DNA from: Portulaca oleracea
Taxonomy: Eukaryota > Streptophyta > Magnoliopsida > Caryophyllales > Portulacaceae
Reading direction: 5' to 3'
Length of the DNA: 64,000 nucleotides
Assembly: GCA_029582165.1 (NCBI GenBank)
Contig: CM055874.1
Location: 2,554,114 to 2,618,113 of the forward strand
In this document: positions 34,747 to 45,215 of the stretch, piece by piece
How the letters are laid out: each line of letters opens with the position of its first letter
Position numbering within the stretch: the stretch's first letter is position 1
Translations under genes and position numbers: made by a program
The notes under the pieces: generated by a model
Databases searched by the model: none
What the model saw: the letters and a program-made list of their open reading frames with translations, nothing else
Told to the model about the DNA's origin: nothing

Positions 34747-35281
34747 TTCAGAAAAACAGATTAGATAAGATCCCTCCCTTCTTTATAACTGTCGCACCTG
34801 TCAACCTGAACACCTCATATTCCATTTCACCCAAATTAACAAGGAAAGTTTTTTTAATTAAAAATATCACTGAACTTGTTATAAAAGGTTAACACTTAAC
34901 AGTACCATTTAAAGTGCTATCCCTCCTACAAACAAAATTGTAAGAAAAATCATTTGTTAGAATTTATCAAATATATCATTAATTTTTAAAATTTGTCAAA
35001 AATAAAGTTAAGATTAAATTTTGTATCATTTTTCATAATTTAAAAAATTAAATAATATATTTGATAAATTTTAGGAGTTGGATAACATATTTAACAAATT
35101 AAAATTCAGTGATGAAATTGACAAAAATTAATGGTTATATGACACAAATATCATTTAACTCCAGTCTCGTTTGGAGCAACCGAGCAAGTATTGTTGTATC
35201 GTCTAGAACAGAAGATTCAATCGATCAATAAGCCAATTCTTAGGGTCATACCAAGTTTGGAGCTATCAGTCTTGGGTTTCC
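34747..35281. promoter_or_regulatory. Divergent promoter between the M41-like and F-box genes
   Basis: The two start codons are 535 bp apart and point away from each other. A TATAAAG on the minus strand (34782-34788) is well placed for the M41-like gene. No equally clear TATA is seen for the F-box gene. The middle (34850-35160) is strongly AT-rich with many AAATTT(A/G)TCAAA words and may hold an old insertion. Confidence 0.5.
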
Positions 35282-36418
35282 ATGGCGGACGACCAACCTT
35301 CATCCTCATCCCCAGAAGTTGAACCCACAGACACCGACGAGGAACCCCTGATTCAAAACCTCCCAAACGACGTCGCAGTGCAGTGCCTAGCTCGTGTCCC
35401 CCATTCCCACCACCCTTTCCTCTCCCTCGTCTGCAAATCATGGCGGTCCACTCTTCTCTCTCCTCACTTCCACGCTACCCGCCGTGCACTCCGCTCCACC
35501 CAACCATTCCTCTTCCTCAACATCCGCCTCTTCAACCCCAAGCACTCCTCCTTCTCCTTCCAATGGTACTCTCTCGACCCTTCCACAATCTCCACCCAGA
35601 AAACCCTAAATCTAGGTCAACTCAAACCCTGCCCATCTCAACCAATCGGGGCTTCCTTCGTCGTTTTAGACACGAATTTGTACGTGATCGGTGGGTCTGT
35701 CAACGAAGTTCCGACCCGGAATGTGTGGGTCTTTGATTATGTATCGAATAGTTGGGAAATGGGTCCTAAGATGCGGGTTGGGAGGGAATTCGCTGCTTCT
35801 GGGGTGATTGATGGCAAGATTTATGTGTTGGGTGGTTGTGTGGTGGACACTTGGGCTAGGTCTATGAACTGGGTGGAGGTTTATGACCCGGGTTCGAAGA
35901 CATGGGCCCCCGTGGCGAGCCCGATTGAGGTGAGGGAGAAGTGGATGCATGCGAGTGCGGTGGTGGATGGGAGGATTTATGCAATGGCGGACCGGGGTGG
36001 GGTGGTTTTCGACCCGGGGTTGGGGGAGTGGGGGCCGGTGTCGACCGAGCTCGATATGGGGTGGAGAGGGAGGGCGGCCGTGGTGGATGGGGTGTTGTAT
36101 TGTTATGACTATTTGGGGAGGATTAGAGGGTTTGATGTTGGGGAGAATGTGTGGAAGGAGTTGAAAGGGGTGGACAAAGGTTTGCCTAAGTTCTTGTGTG
36201 GGGCGACAATGGCGAATGTGGGGGGTAGGTTGTTTGTGGTTTGGGAAGGGAAGGGGAATGGAAGTGGGAGTAGGAAGGAAATGGAGGTGCTTTGTGCCGA
36301 GATTGTGGTGAGGAAGGATGAATCAGGGGAGCTATGGGGATCAATTGTGTGGTCCGAGGTGATCCTTGTGGTGCCCGCGAGTTCCTCCATAGTGCATTGT
36401 CTTGGTGTTCATTTGTGA
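35282..36418 (+). CDS. SKIP6: F-box/kelch-repeat protein, SKIP6-like
   Basis: This intronless gene has 378 codons. An acidic, Ser-rich leader is followed by an F-box (about 24-63; LIQNLPNDVAVQCLARVP ... LSLVCKSWRSTL). Then come kelch motifs with the usual hydrophobic-GG and aromatic spacing: LYVIGGSV...VWVFDYVSNSWEMGP, IYVLGGCV...VEVYDPGSKTWAPV, a degenerate IYAMADRGG...VFDPGLGEWGPV, and LYCYDYLGRIRGFDVGENVWKEL. The family docks on SKP1-like (ASK) proteins through the F-box and presents kelch-bound targets to an SCF ubiquitin ligase. The target is unknown. The pattern LPNDVAxxxLARVP and single exon resemble Arabidopsis SKIP6. Codon use shifts from C-rich at the 5' end to G-rich after about 35800. 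A minisatellite follows 75 bp after the stop. Confidence 0.88.
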   Translation: MADDQPSSSSPEVEPTDTDEEPLIQNLPNDVAVQCLARVPHSHHPFLSLVCKSWRSTLLSPHFHATRRALRSTQPFLFLNIRLFNPKHSSFSFQWYSLDPSTISTQKTLNLGQLKPCPSQPIGASFVVLDTNLYVIGGSVNEVPTRNVWVFDYVSNSWEMGPKMRVGREFAASGVIDGKIYVLGGCVVDTWARSMNWVEVYDPGSKTWAPVASPIEVREKWMHASAVVDGRIYAMADRGGVVFDPGLGEWGPVSTELDMGWRGRAAVVDGVLYCYDYLGRIRGFDVGENVWKELKGVDKGLPKFLCGATMANVGGRLFVVWEGKGNGSGSRKEMEVLCAEIVVRKDESGELWGSIVWSEVILVVPASSSIVHCLGVHL

Positions 36419-36494
36419 GCTTCCATGTTTGCATCATAGGTATGTGATGTCCTTGAGTTCATGATGATGGTTGTTTTGATGTGCTGCTATTATT

Positions 36495-36770
36495 CCATGT
36501 TGCCTTGGCTAATGGTTTGAAGTTAGTTGCTTTACATGCTTCCATGTTGATGTTGCCTTGGCTAATGGTTTGAAGTTAGTTGCTTTACATGTTTCCATGT
36601 TGATGTGCCTTGGCAAATGGTTTGAAGTTAGCTGCTTTACATGCTTCCATATTGAAATTGCCTTGGGTAATGGTTTGAAGCTAGTTGCTATCTTTCCATG
36701 TTGATGTTGCCTTGGCAAATGGTTTGAAGTTAGTTGCTATTCCATGTTTCCATGTTGATGTTGCCTTCAC
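36495..36770. repeat. Minisatellite, five to six units of 47-53 bp
   Basis: The unit begins CCATGTTGATGTTGCCTTGG, continues CTAATGGTTTGAAGTTAGTT, and ends GCTTTACATGCTT. Units start near 36495, 36542, 36595, 36647, 36696 and 36749 (the last partial). It probably lies in the 3' UTR of the F-box gene. The minus-strand frames seen here are by-products of the repeat. Confidence 0.85.
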
Positions 36771-37074
36771 TGTTGGTTGTTTGACATGGTTTATGTAGTT
36801 TTCATTTGTAACTTCTGTTAGCAATTTTGTGAAAGCTAACTTCTTCATGCACTTCCTACATTCCAATTCTCTACTCCACAAGTGTCTGAGTTTACGATTG
36901 ACTATGATAGCTTGAGAAAGTACACCTCTGGGATGATCCTGTTAGTTTAAGATTTGATCTATATCTATAACTTGGGAAGAACACTTCACAGATGCAATTG
37001 AAAAGAGGTTGCCTAGATGTCTTTGACATCACTTCCCTGTTTGTTTGGAGAATGGGAAATTAGAGAGGGGGTGG

Positions 37075-38200
37075 GGGAGTTCCTTTTAGATTTGACAACG
37101 TGGCTGGAAATCATCTCATCGCAAGGAGGTGGGGAGAGACTCAAATTCAGGATTTTGCTAGTTTTGTAGTTGCGAGGAAACCTAAGTCGATTAGTGAGCT
37201 CAAGAAATGGAATAAGGAGATCTTTAGGGACAGTAGGGTGCCTGTGATTCTACTAAGCAACTTGGTATGAAGGAAAAATTGTTTGGGTAATGCATGTAAT
37301 GAAATGGAGTTAAAGAAAATTGTTGAAGATAAGGTTTCCTATTGGTGAGATCCCTTGGGTGGCAAAAATTGATGACTTTGTGACTCTGATAGGGGATTGT
37401 AACACTAGTATCTTTTCCATGAGGTGACTAATTCTTTTTAATGAAGTTCAGCATCATGTCTTCCATTATTGTGGACGGGATCTGTTAATCTGTTTAGATA
37501 ATGTAGATTAAACGTCTATATTCTAAAGTTGTACAAGAACTCTCTTTACAGCTAGAGGATTATGCGCGTGAAACTTAGAGATCAAAACTTGCTGATTTGT
37601 TGATGCCCTCATCACCTAGACTCTACCAAACTTGGGATTGACTTGAAATTCTCCGGGGAAGTGTTTAAACATCTTTGTGATTGTTGTACCTGACAAAAGG
37701 ACAAGGCCCAGAAATGGATGAGTATGGTCTTCCTCCAAGCTAACTGCTATACTCTGATGGGTGATTTTATGAGAATGTTTTGTGACCTTCTTCGACATCC
37801 TTTGCAGTTCTATGACAATTCTCCTGTAGAGTTTTTCTTAACTTTCGGCGGGATTGGACATGAAGACCCTATCTCTCCTGTTTTTGCTAGTTATAGAGGT
37901 GTCCTCTAGGATGCTATCTGGCATCTGCAAGACTGCAACTACTTAAGCATGTCTGCTATCCGTGTTTTCTGTAGAACAAAGGCATTGTGTGCTATAGATG
38001 TCTCTCTCTCATCTTCTCTTTCCTGATGATACTACTATCTTGTGTGACCATGATTTTGTTGTTACCTTTTGAGGTTAGATGGTCCTTTGGGGCTAAGCCC
38101 TTGGAGATTCATATTTCATTTATAAGTGGTGTGGAATATTTTTTTTTTCTTCATTGTTCTTTTGAGGTGGTTCTTTGAAACAATTCCCATGTCGTCCGTC
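37075..38200 (+). mobile_element. L1-type LINE relic (reverse transcriptase pseudogene)
   Basis: Three successive pieces of a plant L1-like ORF2 survive in shifting frames. Near 37079 is VPFRFDNV, then FASFVVARKPKSISELKKWN and KEIFRD, the stretch between endonuclease and RT. Near 37391 is GDCNTSIF, which corresponds to the GDxNTxFF word. At about 37820-37890 NSPVEFF...GGIGHEDPISPVFAS corresponds to GxxQGDPxSPxxF. Near 38000 SLSHLLFPDDTTILCD is the RT active-site box, with FPDD in place of FADD. Stops and frameshifts separate the blocks, and one Asp neighbour is altered, so the copy is dead. It lies between the F-box gene and shikimate kinase. Confidence 0.75.
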
Positions 38201-39447
38201 TAAGGCTATTTGTTTGACATTGCAACATGGTGTCATGCATGACTCTGTTGATTGTTCTGTGCAGACTTGCAATTGTCAACATTCTGATGGAATTTGTCTG
38301 TGTCCGAGTTCCAAATCTTGAACAGACAATGAAGCAAAAGCATTCAAGCTACCTTATGATTTCCATCCTGTGTAATCTGTATCTCGAGTGTATTAATAAG
38401 TGCCTGTTGGGGTTTGTTTTCCTTGTTTTGTGTTCGTTCTGCTGAGGGCAAAAGAAATCTGTGCCCAAGCATTGCAGCTGTTGTATTCCATATGTACAGT
38501 GCCCCTACCTCAGAAATACTCATACAGGCTCGTAAGCGCATTTGTTTGTTCTTTTTCCATGTTTTCATTTTCAAATTCACGAACAGATTCCGTTTTCTTT
38601 TTGCATAGAGCAAGAGTCGTCAAATGGCATATTTGACAATTTTATCAAGTTAAATGGCAGTATGTTAATTGAAAATATTCAGTGACAATTTAGACTTTTA
38701 GACTAGTTTAGTGACAATTTAACTGAGCATTCTTCAATGACTTACGAGAAAGGTTGCATAAACACTTGCAGCTTACCACAATTTGGATAGGATCCTCACG
38801 ATGATTGCATTGGGTGTTCAATCTTTGGTATTTAATGTTTGAAATAGAACAATCTTAGTATAAAGGGTGTACAAAATAACAAAATTTGGTCCCAAAATTG
38901 ATAACCACTCCCATCTTTCAACCAATGTTCAATTCTTAATGGAAGCAAAAATACCTCCTTTGAATTGAGATTTGGGGTTTATGGACCATACTTATCACGG
39001 GCAGTTTGGTACTCCTTATACCTGGCCTATAAAGCTTAGTTTCTAATCCATTCCATGGCATGAAATCCACTAGCAAAAATCCTTAAAATAACGGCCCAAT
39101 ATTTAAGTACTTTCAAGAGTATAACCTTAGTTCCCCGGAAAGAGAGATACTCAAGTTCTTGGGGGCAATACAAAATGGAGACATGAAAAGAAAATCATAG
39201 TAGTAGTACATATATGCAAATTCTTCCGCTTATATTACTAATCAATGAGGTGAACATGAATGAGAATACATGAACACTACTTACATAATTACATGGTAGT
39301 CTCACTTTCACAGTCTCACACTATCACACTTGAAGACATTTTTCTTCAACCTCAAAGATCAAGCATCACACACCCCGCGACATAAATCAGAAAAGAAGAT
39401 GAACAAGATAGTAAAACCGTATACCGATGTTACTGTCAGGGGTGCCT
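38201..39447. other. Spacer
   Basis: No gene is recognised. The first part may still be LINE 3' sequence. Short frames around 38340-38640 have no domain. 38630-38760 contains a doubled AGTGACAATTTA phrase. Confidence 0.35.
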
Positions 39448-41755
39448 TTAGCTGCTCTTCTTGAGATATCTCTCAATCTGTTCAAGCGCCTGCCATGATA
39501 ATGAGGGTCAATTTCATGATTCAACTAAATAGCCGAATTGATGGCGGGTGGTTTGAAAGAAAGAAAAACCTACCTCAATAGCTATAATACAGGGAGTGAG
39601 GCTATCTACATTTCCGTGGCCTAGTTTTGTCGCCATGTCTGCAGAATAAAAGAAACATCGCAAATTCCTTAAATAAAAGATGAATGCACAAACTGAGAAT
39701 GCCCTGAAATATTCATAATGAAAACAAGGCAATGACGATTAGATGCATACATTCCAAAGAAACCCGGGTGGTAGCATTTGCATATGCTTCTTCCCTCTCT
39801 TGAAACAGCTTTTTCAACCGCTCCAAAGCCTGCGTAGAGTCGACGACTATTCAAAAATACGACTTAATGCAGACTTAGGAGTCAGGGCACCATTATTGAG
39901 AGGCAGTGACAAACCTTAGAGTATGCATCACCCCCTTCACCGTGCAGTAATGGGCGAGAATCTGTGCCGACAGCTGAAATTCTACGTGCTAGGCACTCCA
40001 ATGGGACATCTATCCAAACACTAACACCCGCTCGCATATGTTTCCTGTTTGAGAAAGCATTAAAGTTAAAACAAACAGAACGAAACTAATCAAAAATAGA
40101 GAGCGCGATATCAAGTAGTTATACAATACAAGCAGAGGTATATATACCAGTTGATGGGACGGATGACAGCCCCTCCACCGGTGGAAACAACCAGCCGATG
40201 CATCTGAGATAGCTTCTCCAACACCTCAGTCTACAGAAGCACCAATGAAGTAAATTCAGAGTTATCCAAAAAATGCCCAGATTTGTACGTTGCTAATTAA
40301 AAGTCATACGCATCATTAGGGGAAAAAAATGAACTCAATTGTATAGTTTTCTTCTGTTGTAGAATGCAAATAATTTCGGTCATGACTTGTGACTGACCTC
40401 CCTCTCTCTGAAGATGGCTTCTCCATGTTGTTTGAAGATTTCCGCCACAGACATCCCGCCAGCATTCTCTTCCACTAAGTCGTCACTAAATCATCAATAA
40501 TTGAAACACAAACACGACATCATGTGGCAGTAAAAGAACCATCAAATTTAGAGCAGTGCGTCAAATTGAACCACAGACTAAATTTCAAGGCAATTCTGCC
40601 AGATCCAATGTCTACCTTGACTGCCAATAACAGCAAAAAAGAAAAAATCGTGTCTAAATTGTTGGGAAACAAACCAGTCCAAAAATGAATAATCAAGCGC
40701 TTCGGACAAGATCCTGCCAATAGTTGTTTTACCAGAACCCATCATCCCTGCATGCAAATTTGTTGAATATAAGTTTATACAGAACGAGTAGTGGTAAGTA
40801 GGCAATTAAGCATGAAGATCGACGAGGAACTGACCAACAAGATATATTGATCTTCCATTTAAGTATGGCTTGACCTCCCTTGACTTATTCTGCAATATTC
40901 ATTGGATTCAGAAAATTAAAATCCCAAGTTTTCAAGGTACAATTTTATGTCAGTGCTGAAGACATTGCTGATATTCAACTTCACAAGCTTATTTCAGAAA
41001 GAGGCGACTTAACATCGTCTTAAACAGGGAAACATAAGCTTACCTTGAGAACCAGGGAGTCGTCTATTGAAGCAGGGAAACCAGTGGTCTCCAGTATCGA
41101 ACCTGAGAGAAAAATATGTAGCACTCGACAATCAGTATCGAATAAAAGAAAATGCCTATGCAATTTTCAACATCTTTGGTACGTAGATCCAAAATCCAAT
41201 CAATCCAAAATTGCAGCATCAATAGCTTCTTAAATCCTAGAAAACGAAACAAAAGGCATATTTGAAAGGCAAACGTCTGAATGAACTGATAACCTCCGCC
41301 CAAAAACGACCTTCCTACAAATTCGGCATAACTGATATAAGACTTTTCTTACTCAGGCACTAAAATCAGCAACCCGCTAAACGAACCGCACATTACAGAC
41401 AACTTACAACAACATTTACGCAATCCCTAACCATGCATTCACCATGTAACAGAAGTGCGCTATATCGGACAACTTTTCAACCAGAAATCATCACAATTCA
41501 AATTCAGTGTGTGAATATATTGCATATGCAGATATGCTCACCCTGTGACTTGTCCAAGGAACTTGAAACTTTTAGAACAAACGGTTTACGTTTAGCTGAA
41601 GTTCTCGTATTTGATTGCACTGTCAGGAACATTTGAACCCTTTGTTTCTCCTTACTCCTCTGGGATACCTGGATAAACCCCAGAGGTTTATTCCGCGCAT
41701 TATCGATATCTAGCCATGCGCAAGGTTGAACGCTACGAACAAGTTTAGCTGCCAT
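39448..41755 (-). CDS. SK: Shikimate kinase, chloroplastic
   Basis: Ten coding exons (41542-41755, 41044-41102, 40835-40889, 40675-40747, 40398-40485, 40148-40230, 39915-40044, 39751-39829, 39574-39638, 39448-39489) join in frame to about 295 residues, close to the 300 of Arabidopsis SK1/SK2. The enzyme phosphorylates shikimate with ATP, step five of the plastid shikimate pathway to aromatic amino acids. Residues 1-70 are a basic, Ser-rich transit peptide. Walker A is GMMGSGKTT (110-118, Lys116). Shikimate-binding residues are in FLDCDD (Asp133/Asp135), FRERE (Arg160) and STGGGAV (181-183). The lid is in GTDSRPLL. All catalytic positions are present, so it is a true kinase and not an SKL-type relative. 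A non-coding 5' exon probably ends at CAG|GTAAAC near 42533. Confidence 0.93.
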
Positions 41756-42780
41756 CGCCCGCCCTTACGTCTCAACACAATCACCCAAAAACAGATCTTG
41801 ATCACTCTTGTAAAAGCAGGTGGTAAAATCACCACCCAAACAAAGTCAATCTGTTTATTAAGAAAAAAATAAAGGTGGGGTCAACAACAATGTTAATACT
41901 TTATTACAACATCTACCAAAGTTAATCTGCAACTAGGTAGGGTCAAACCCAACAAACAGAAACCTTTGCTGGTGATTAATTGCAGGAATAGGAAAACAAG
42001 AAAAATGGCAGAAATTTCAGGTCTCGTTTATTTCCCAAACAGTTGACAGAAATCTCAGTGTTTCAACATAGCCTATATCATAATTATAACATAGTCAGGT
42101 CAAACCCTAATAAATAGAGGCTTGTACTGGTGCATAACAGCAGAAAATTGACAGGAAAAGTTTCCAGGAGTTTCAGGTCTCATTTAACAGAAACCTAAAA
42201 CTTCAACAACATTAACTCCCTCCATCAAACCCAACACAATTCAACAAAATCAAAGAGAAATCCATAATTGAAAGAAGAATCAAACACTACTATACAAACC
42301 GGTAGTAATTTTCATGGGGAATCACAACCCACATACAGAATTAAGAACCCAATTCCAGATGAGAAAGAACAGAGAATCAAATCAAAAGGGCAGTTGCAGA
42401 AGAATATCGGCATAGAAAATTGGCGACCCACATGAACCATCGATCAAAAACTAAAACTAAAACTTGGGTTCATCGATAAAAAGACAGTGATCAAAACCCA
42501 GAGATTGAAAAACAGATTGAATAGAAGTTTACCTGAGAGAATTGAAGGAAGAGGTGGAAAAGGGGTAGTTGTTGGGAATGTGTACGGTGAAGGATGGTAG
42601 GTATTTTGAAAAGGAGATCTCTCTATCCGCCAACTGGGTTACTGGGGTAAGGTTAGGGGTAGTTGTAGTTTTTAAATAGATCAAAGTTAAAAATATGGGA
42701 GAGTGAAGATTCCCATACAATTCCAATTCTTTCTTCTGAGTTGTTGATCAGATGAGTTCTGAGTCTGACAAGACAGCGCA
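41756..42780 (-). promoter_or_regulatory. Probable 5' UTR intron and promoter of shikimate kinase
   Basis: A good minus-strand donor, TCTCTCAG|GTAAAC, lies at about 42532, and an acceptor, GTTGAG|ACGTAAG, just before the ATG. This suggests a 5' leader exon upstream of 42533 and a leader intron of about 760 bp. Such long leader introns are common in plant housekeeping genes. The splice pair is inferred. Confidence 0.45.
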
Positions 42781-42875
42781 GCTCCACTGAGACGAATTTA
42801 GAAGAAAATATTGAAGATGGTATGGACCAACGGACCCACGGAGGTCAGGTGGGTCATGTTTTTCACGGGTAAAAG

Positions 42876-43274
42876 TTGAACGGTGGCAAAAAAAAATTAG
42901 GTTAGGGTCAAATCAGGTTCGGATAATTCGGATAAAATTCTCAATTCCGAACTCTGTCTGAATTTTAAATGCAGACATTTTGTGGTCTTTGAATCCATAC
43001 CCGAATTGTACGAATTTTTCCGAACGCGGATTTGTCTGAATATAACCAAACCCGAATCACATTAAATTTATACATAATTCCAATATTGTGTCTGAAATTG
43101 TCCGAACTTGAATTTGACACAAAATCGGACATCCGAATTTTTTTTTACCACAAACCCGAACCCGACCCGATTTTAGAATTGGACATGACCGGATCGTCCG
43201 AATTTAGAATTCAGACAAAAAATTGATGACAAAACCAGGTTTAATTCAGGTCGGACGAACTTTAGCCAGCACTA
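42876..43274. mobile_element. hAT-like MITE, CCCGA-rich family
   Basis: The element is 399 bp with near-identical 8-bp flanks, GGTAAAAG (42868-42875) and GGTAAAAC (43275-43282). The right end reads AACTTTAGCCAGCACTA; the left is TTGAACGGTGGCAAAA, a diverged inverse. The inside is made of TCCGAACCCGAATT, GGTTCGGATAATTCGG and CCCGACCCGATT words, the same vocabulary as 12516, 48837 and 58910. Confidence 0.6.
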
Positions 43275-43299
43275 GGTAAAACCTAGCTGCCCGCTGGCT

Positions 43300-43580
43300 A
43301 AGACTTGTTCTTTTTTGCGATGGGTAAAGTGTGATAATTGTACGGTATGATAAAAATGTGTGTAGTGTAATATGATGCTATGAGTAATGGTAAAATTTGC
43401 GATGAAAATGGTTGGTGTATTAGGTGAGAAAAGAGAAAAATGAAAAGTAATAAGAAAAGTGAGGAGATAAAAAAGAGGAGATAGAGAAAGTTATAATTGT
43501 TCTGGTAATATGTGATAATTTATGGTTAGAATGATAAATTGTGGTGGGTACCATATGGTATCACACAAGAATAGAGCCTT
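43300..43580. mobile_element. Tourist-like MITE, diverged
   Basis: The left end is AGACTTGTTCTTTTTTGCG and the right end GGTATCACACAAGAATAGAGCCTT. Inside are TGTGATAATT, GGTAAAATTTGCG and GAGAAAAATGAAAAGTAA words. It lies only 25 bp after the hAT-like element. Confidence 0.5.
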
Positions 43581-43704
43581 CCATCCCATGTTAGTAAAAT
43601 ACAGTGTGGGAGTTAAATGAATAAAATATGATACATTTTCATTGGACAACATTGTATAAAAGTACAGTTAATTATTATATTAAATGCATGAAAAATTGGT
43701 TGTA

Positions 43705-43954
43705 CTACCTCCGTCCCATATTGTTTGTCCATCCAAGTATATTTAAAAGTCCAATAATCATGGAAAATGGAGTGAAAAATGTGTAATGTATCTGAATTGT
43801 CCTTACTTTTCTTATATAAAGAAAAATAAAAAAGAAACAAAAGAGTATTTATTAGAGGTATAATAAAAATTACAATCATTGAAATTATAAAATGGACAAA
43901 TATTTTAGAATAAAAGAATTAGGTAGATGGACAAATAATTTGGAACAGAGGTAG
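43705..43954. mobile_element. Stowaway (Tc1/mariner) MITE
   Basis: The 250-bp element starts CTACCTCCGTCCCATATTGT and ends ATTTGGAACAGAGGTAG. TA duplications flank it (43703-43704 and 43955-43956). The next inner word, TTTGTCCATC, is mirrored as GATGGACAAA. This is the canonical CTCCCTCCGTYYC terminus of plant Stowaway elements. Confidence 0.85.
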
Positions 43955-43979
43955 TAACTTATTGACTTAAATTTTTGGT

Positions 43980-44170
43980 CTTTTCGTAAAGGTGCCAGGT
44001 AAGAATGTTGGTAGTAGGTAGACATGTTAGCACGCCTACTAGTCTCCTCACCTCAAAATATTCCGCGTGCGGCCTCCATTCATTTATATGGTGCCGGGTG
44101 ATAATGATATAATGTGATGAAATTTGAAAAAGTATTGTATTACATTGCAACCTATCGTATAAAAGAATGA
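43980..44170. mobile_element. Tourist-like MITE fragment
   Basis: GGTGCCGGGTGATAATGATATAATG, split here as two phrases, is followed by GAAATTTGAAAAAGTATTG and CGTATAAAAGAATGAAGTCTAAG, the right-end vocabulary of the 11816 copy. The left half is missing. Confidence 0.4.
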
Positions 44171-44291
44171 AGTCTAAGTATTCCTTTCGGTTTTAATTAA
44201 TTATTGGTCACATTTTTCACATCAAAAATTTTGACCGTTAATTTTTCAATATATACAATGATGTATCTACAAAATTGATAATTATATTTAT

Positions 44292-44844
44292 AAAAAATGA
44301 CTTTGAGGTCCCCTTATTTTGTGGTATCTATTATCAGGGCCTCATAATTTCAAAACTAATTATGAGATTCCTATATTTAATTGATATTTTAATTTTTTGA
44401 ACTAATTCCGGTGGAGGCATGAATTTTCATGAGTATTTTGCCTGAAAACTTTAAAGATTAAATCCATCCCAAATTTACCCTTCACTTATTTATTTTCATT
44501 TAGAGTTTCATTATACAAAGTACTTCTTTTTTCCCCTCTTTTCTCACAATCCCTCCCCTTCACTGCTTTAGTTTCTACTGAACGTACAACCAATTACTAT
44601 GAAAGATAAACCTTCAAAAATATATAATCATCAATCCCCAGAATTGTCAAAGTAAAGTCAAATAGAAGAAAAAAAAGTTGAGTGGAGCGTTTTTGTCATT
44701 TAATTACTCTGATGATGGAAGTCAATTAAATTCGACCAAAAAATTAGTTATCAAGTAAATATAGGGATCTCATAAATAGTTTTAAAATTATAGAGCTCTA
44801 ATAATAGATATCACAAAATAAAGGGGACTTCATAGTCATTTTTT
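44292..44844. mobile_element. Mutator-like MITE with long inverted repeats and 9-11 bp duplication
   Basis: The 553-bp element has terminal arms of about 88 bp that are roughly 80 percent inverted copies. The left begins AAAAAATGACTTTGAGGTCC and the right ends CTTCATAGTCATTTTTT. GTGGTATCTATTATCAGGGC mirrors CTAATAATAGATATCACAA. The 11-bp flanks ATTATATTTAT (44281-44291) and GTTATATTTGT (44845-44855) differ at two positions, as expected for an aged Mutator-type target duplication. There is no transposase frame. Confidence 0.75.
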
Positions 44845-44871
44845 GTTATATTTGTTGTAAAAAAAAGACTA

Positions 44872-45097
44872 CTCTCTCCGTTTTCTTTTATGTGTCACTT
44901 AGGAAATTGTTTCAAAAACTTTGACCGTTAATATCTTAATCTATATAAGGAATATAAAATTGATGTAGTTAGATTCGTAATAAAAAATACTATTAGAAAA
45001 GTATAATATTATTTTTTTTATAAAAATCTTATATGAGAAATTATTGATTAAACATTGATTTTAAAAAACGTAAATGATAGATAAAAAACAGAGGGAG
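44872..45097. mobile_element. Stowaway MITE
   Basis: The 226-bp element starts CTCTCTCCGTTTTCTTTTAT and ends AAAAAACAGAGGGAG, with TA on each side. It directly abuts a second, truncated copy of the same inside (45100-45215, ending GGACGCAGGGAGTATATG). Confidence 0.8.
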
Positions 45098-45215
45098 TAT
45101 AAAAAAAAAGTATACAATTAAATTTATTTTAATAAAATATTATATGAGAAATTATTGAATAAATAAAAACATTGAAAAGTGTAAAAGACAATTATTTGTG
45201 GACGCAGGGAGTATA

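Noticed and set aside
36509..36881. Minus-strand frames with repeated KATSTWKHVKQLTSN
   Set aside because: They are translations of the minisatellite and do not extend beyond it.
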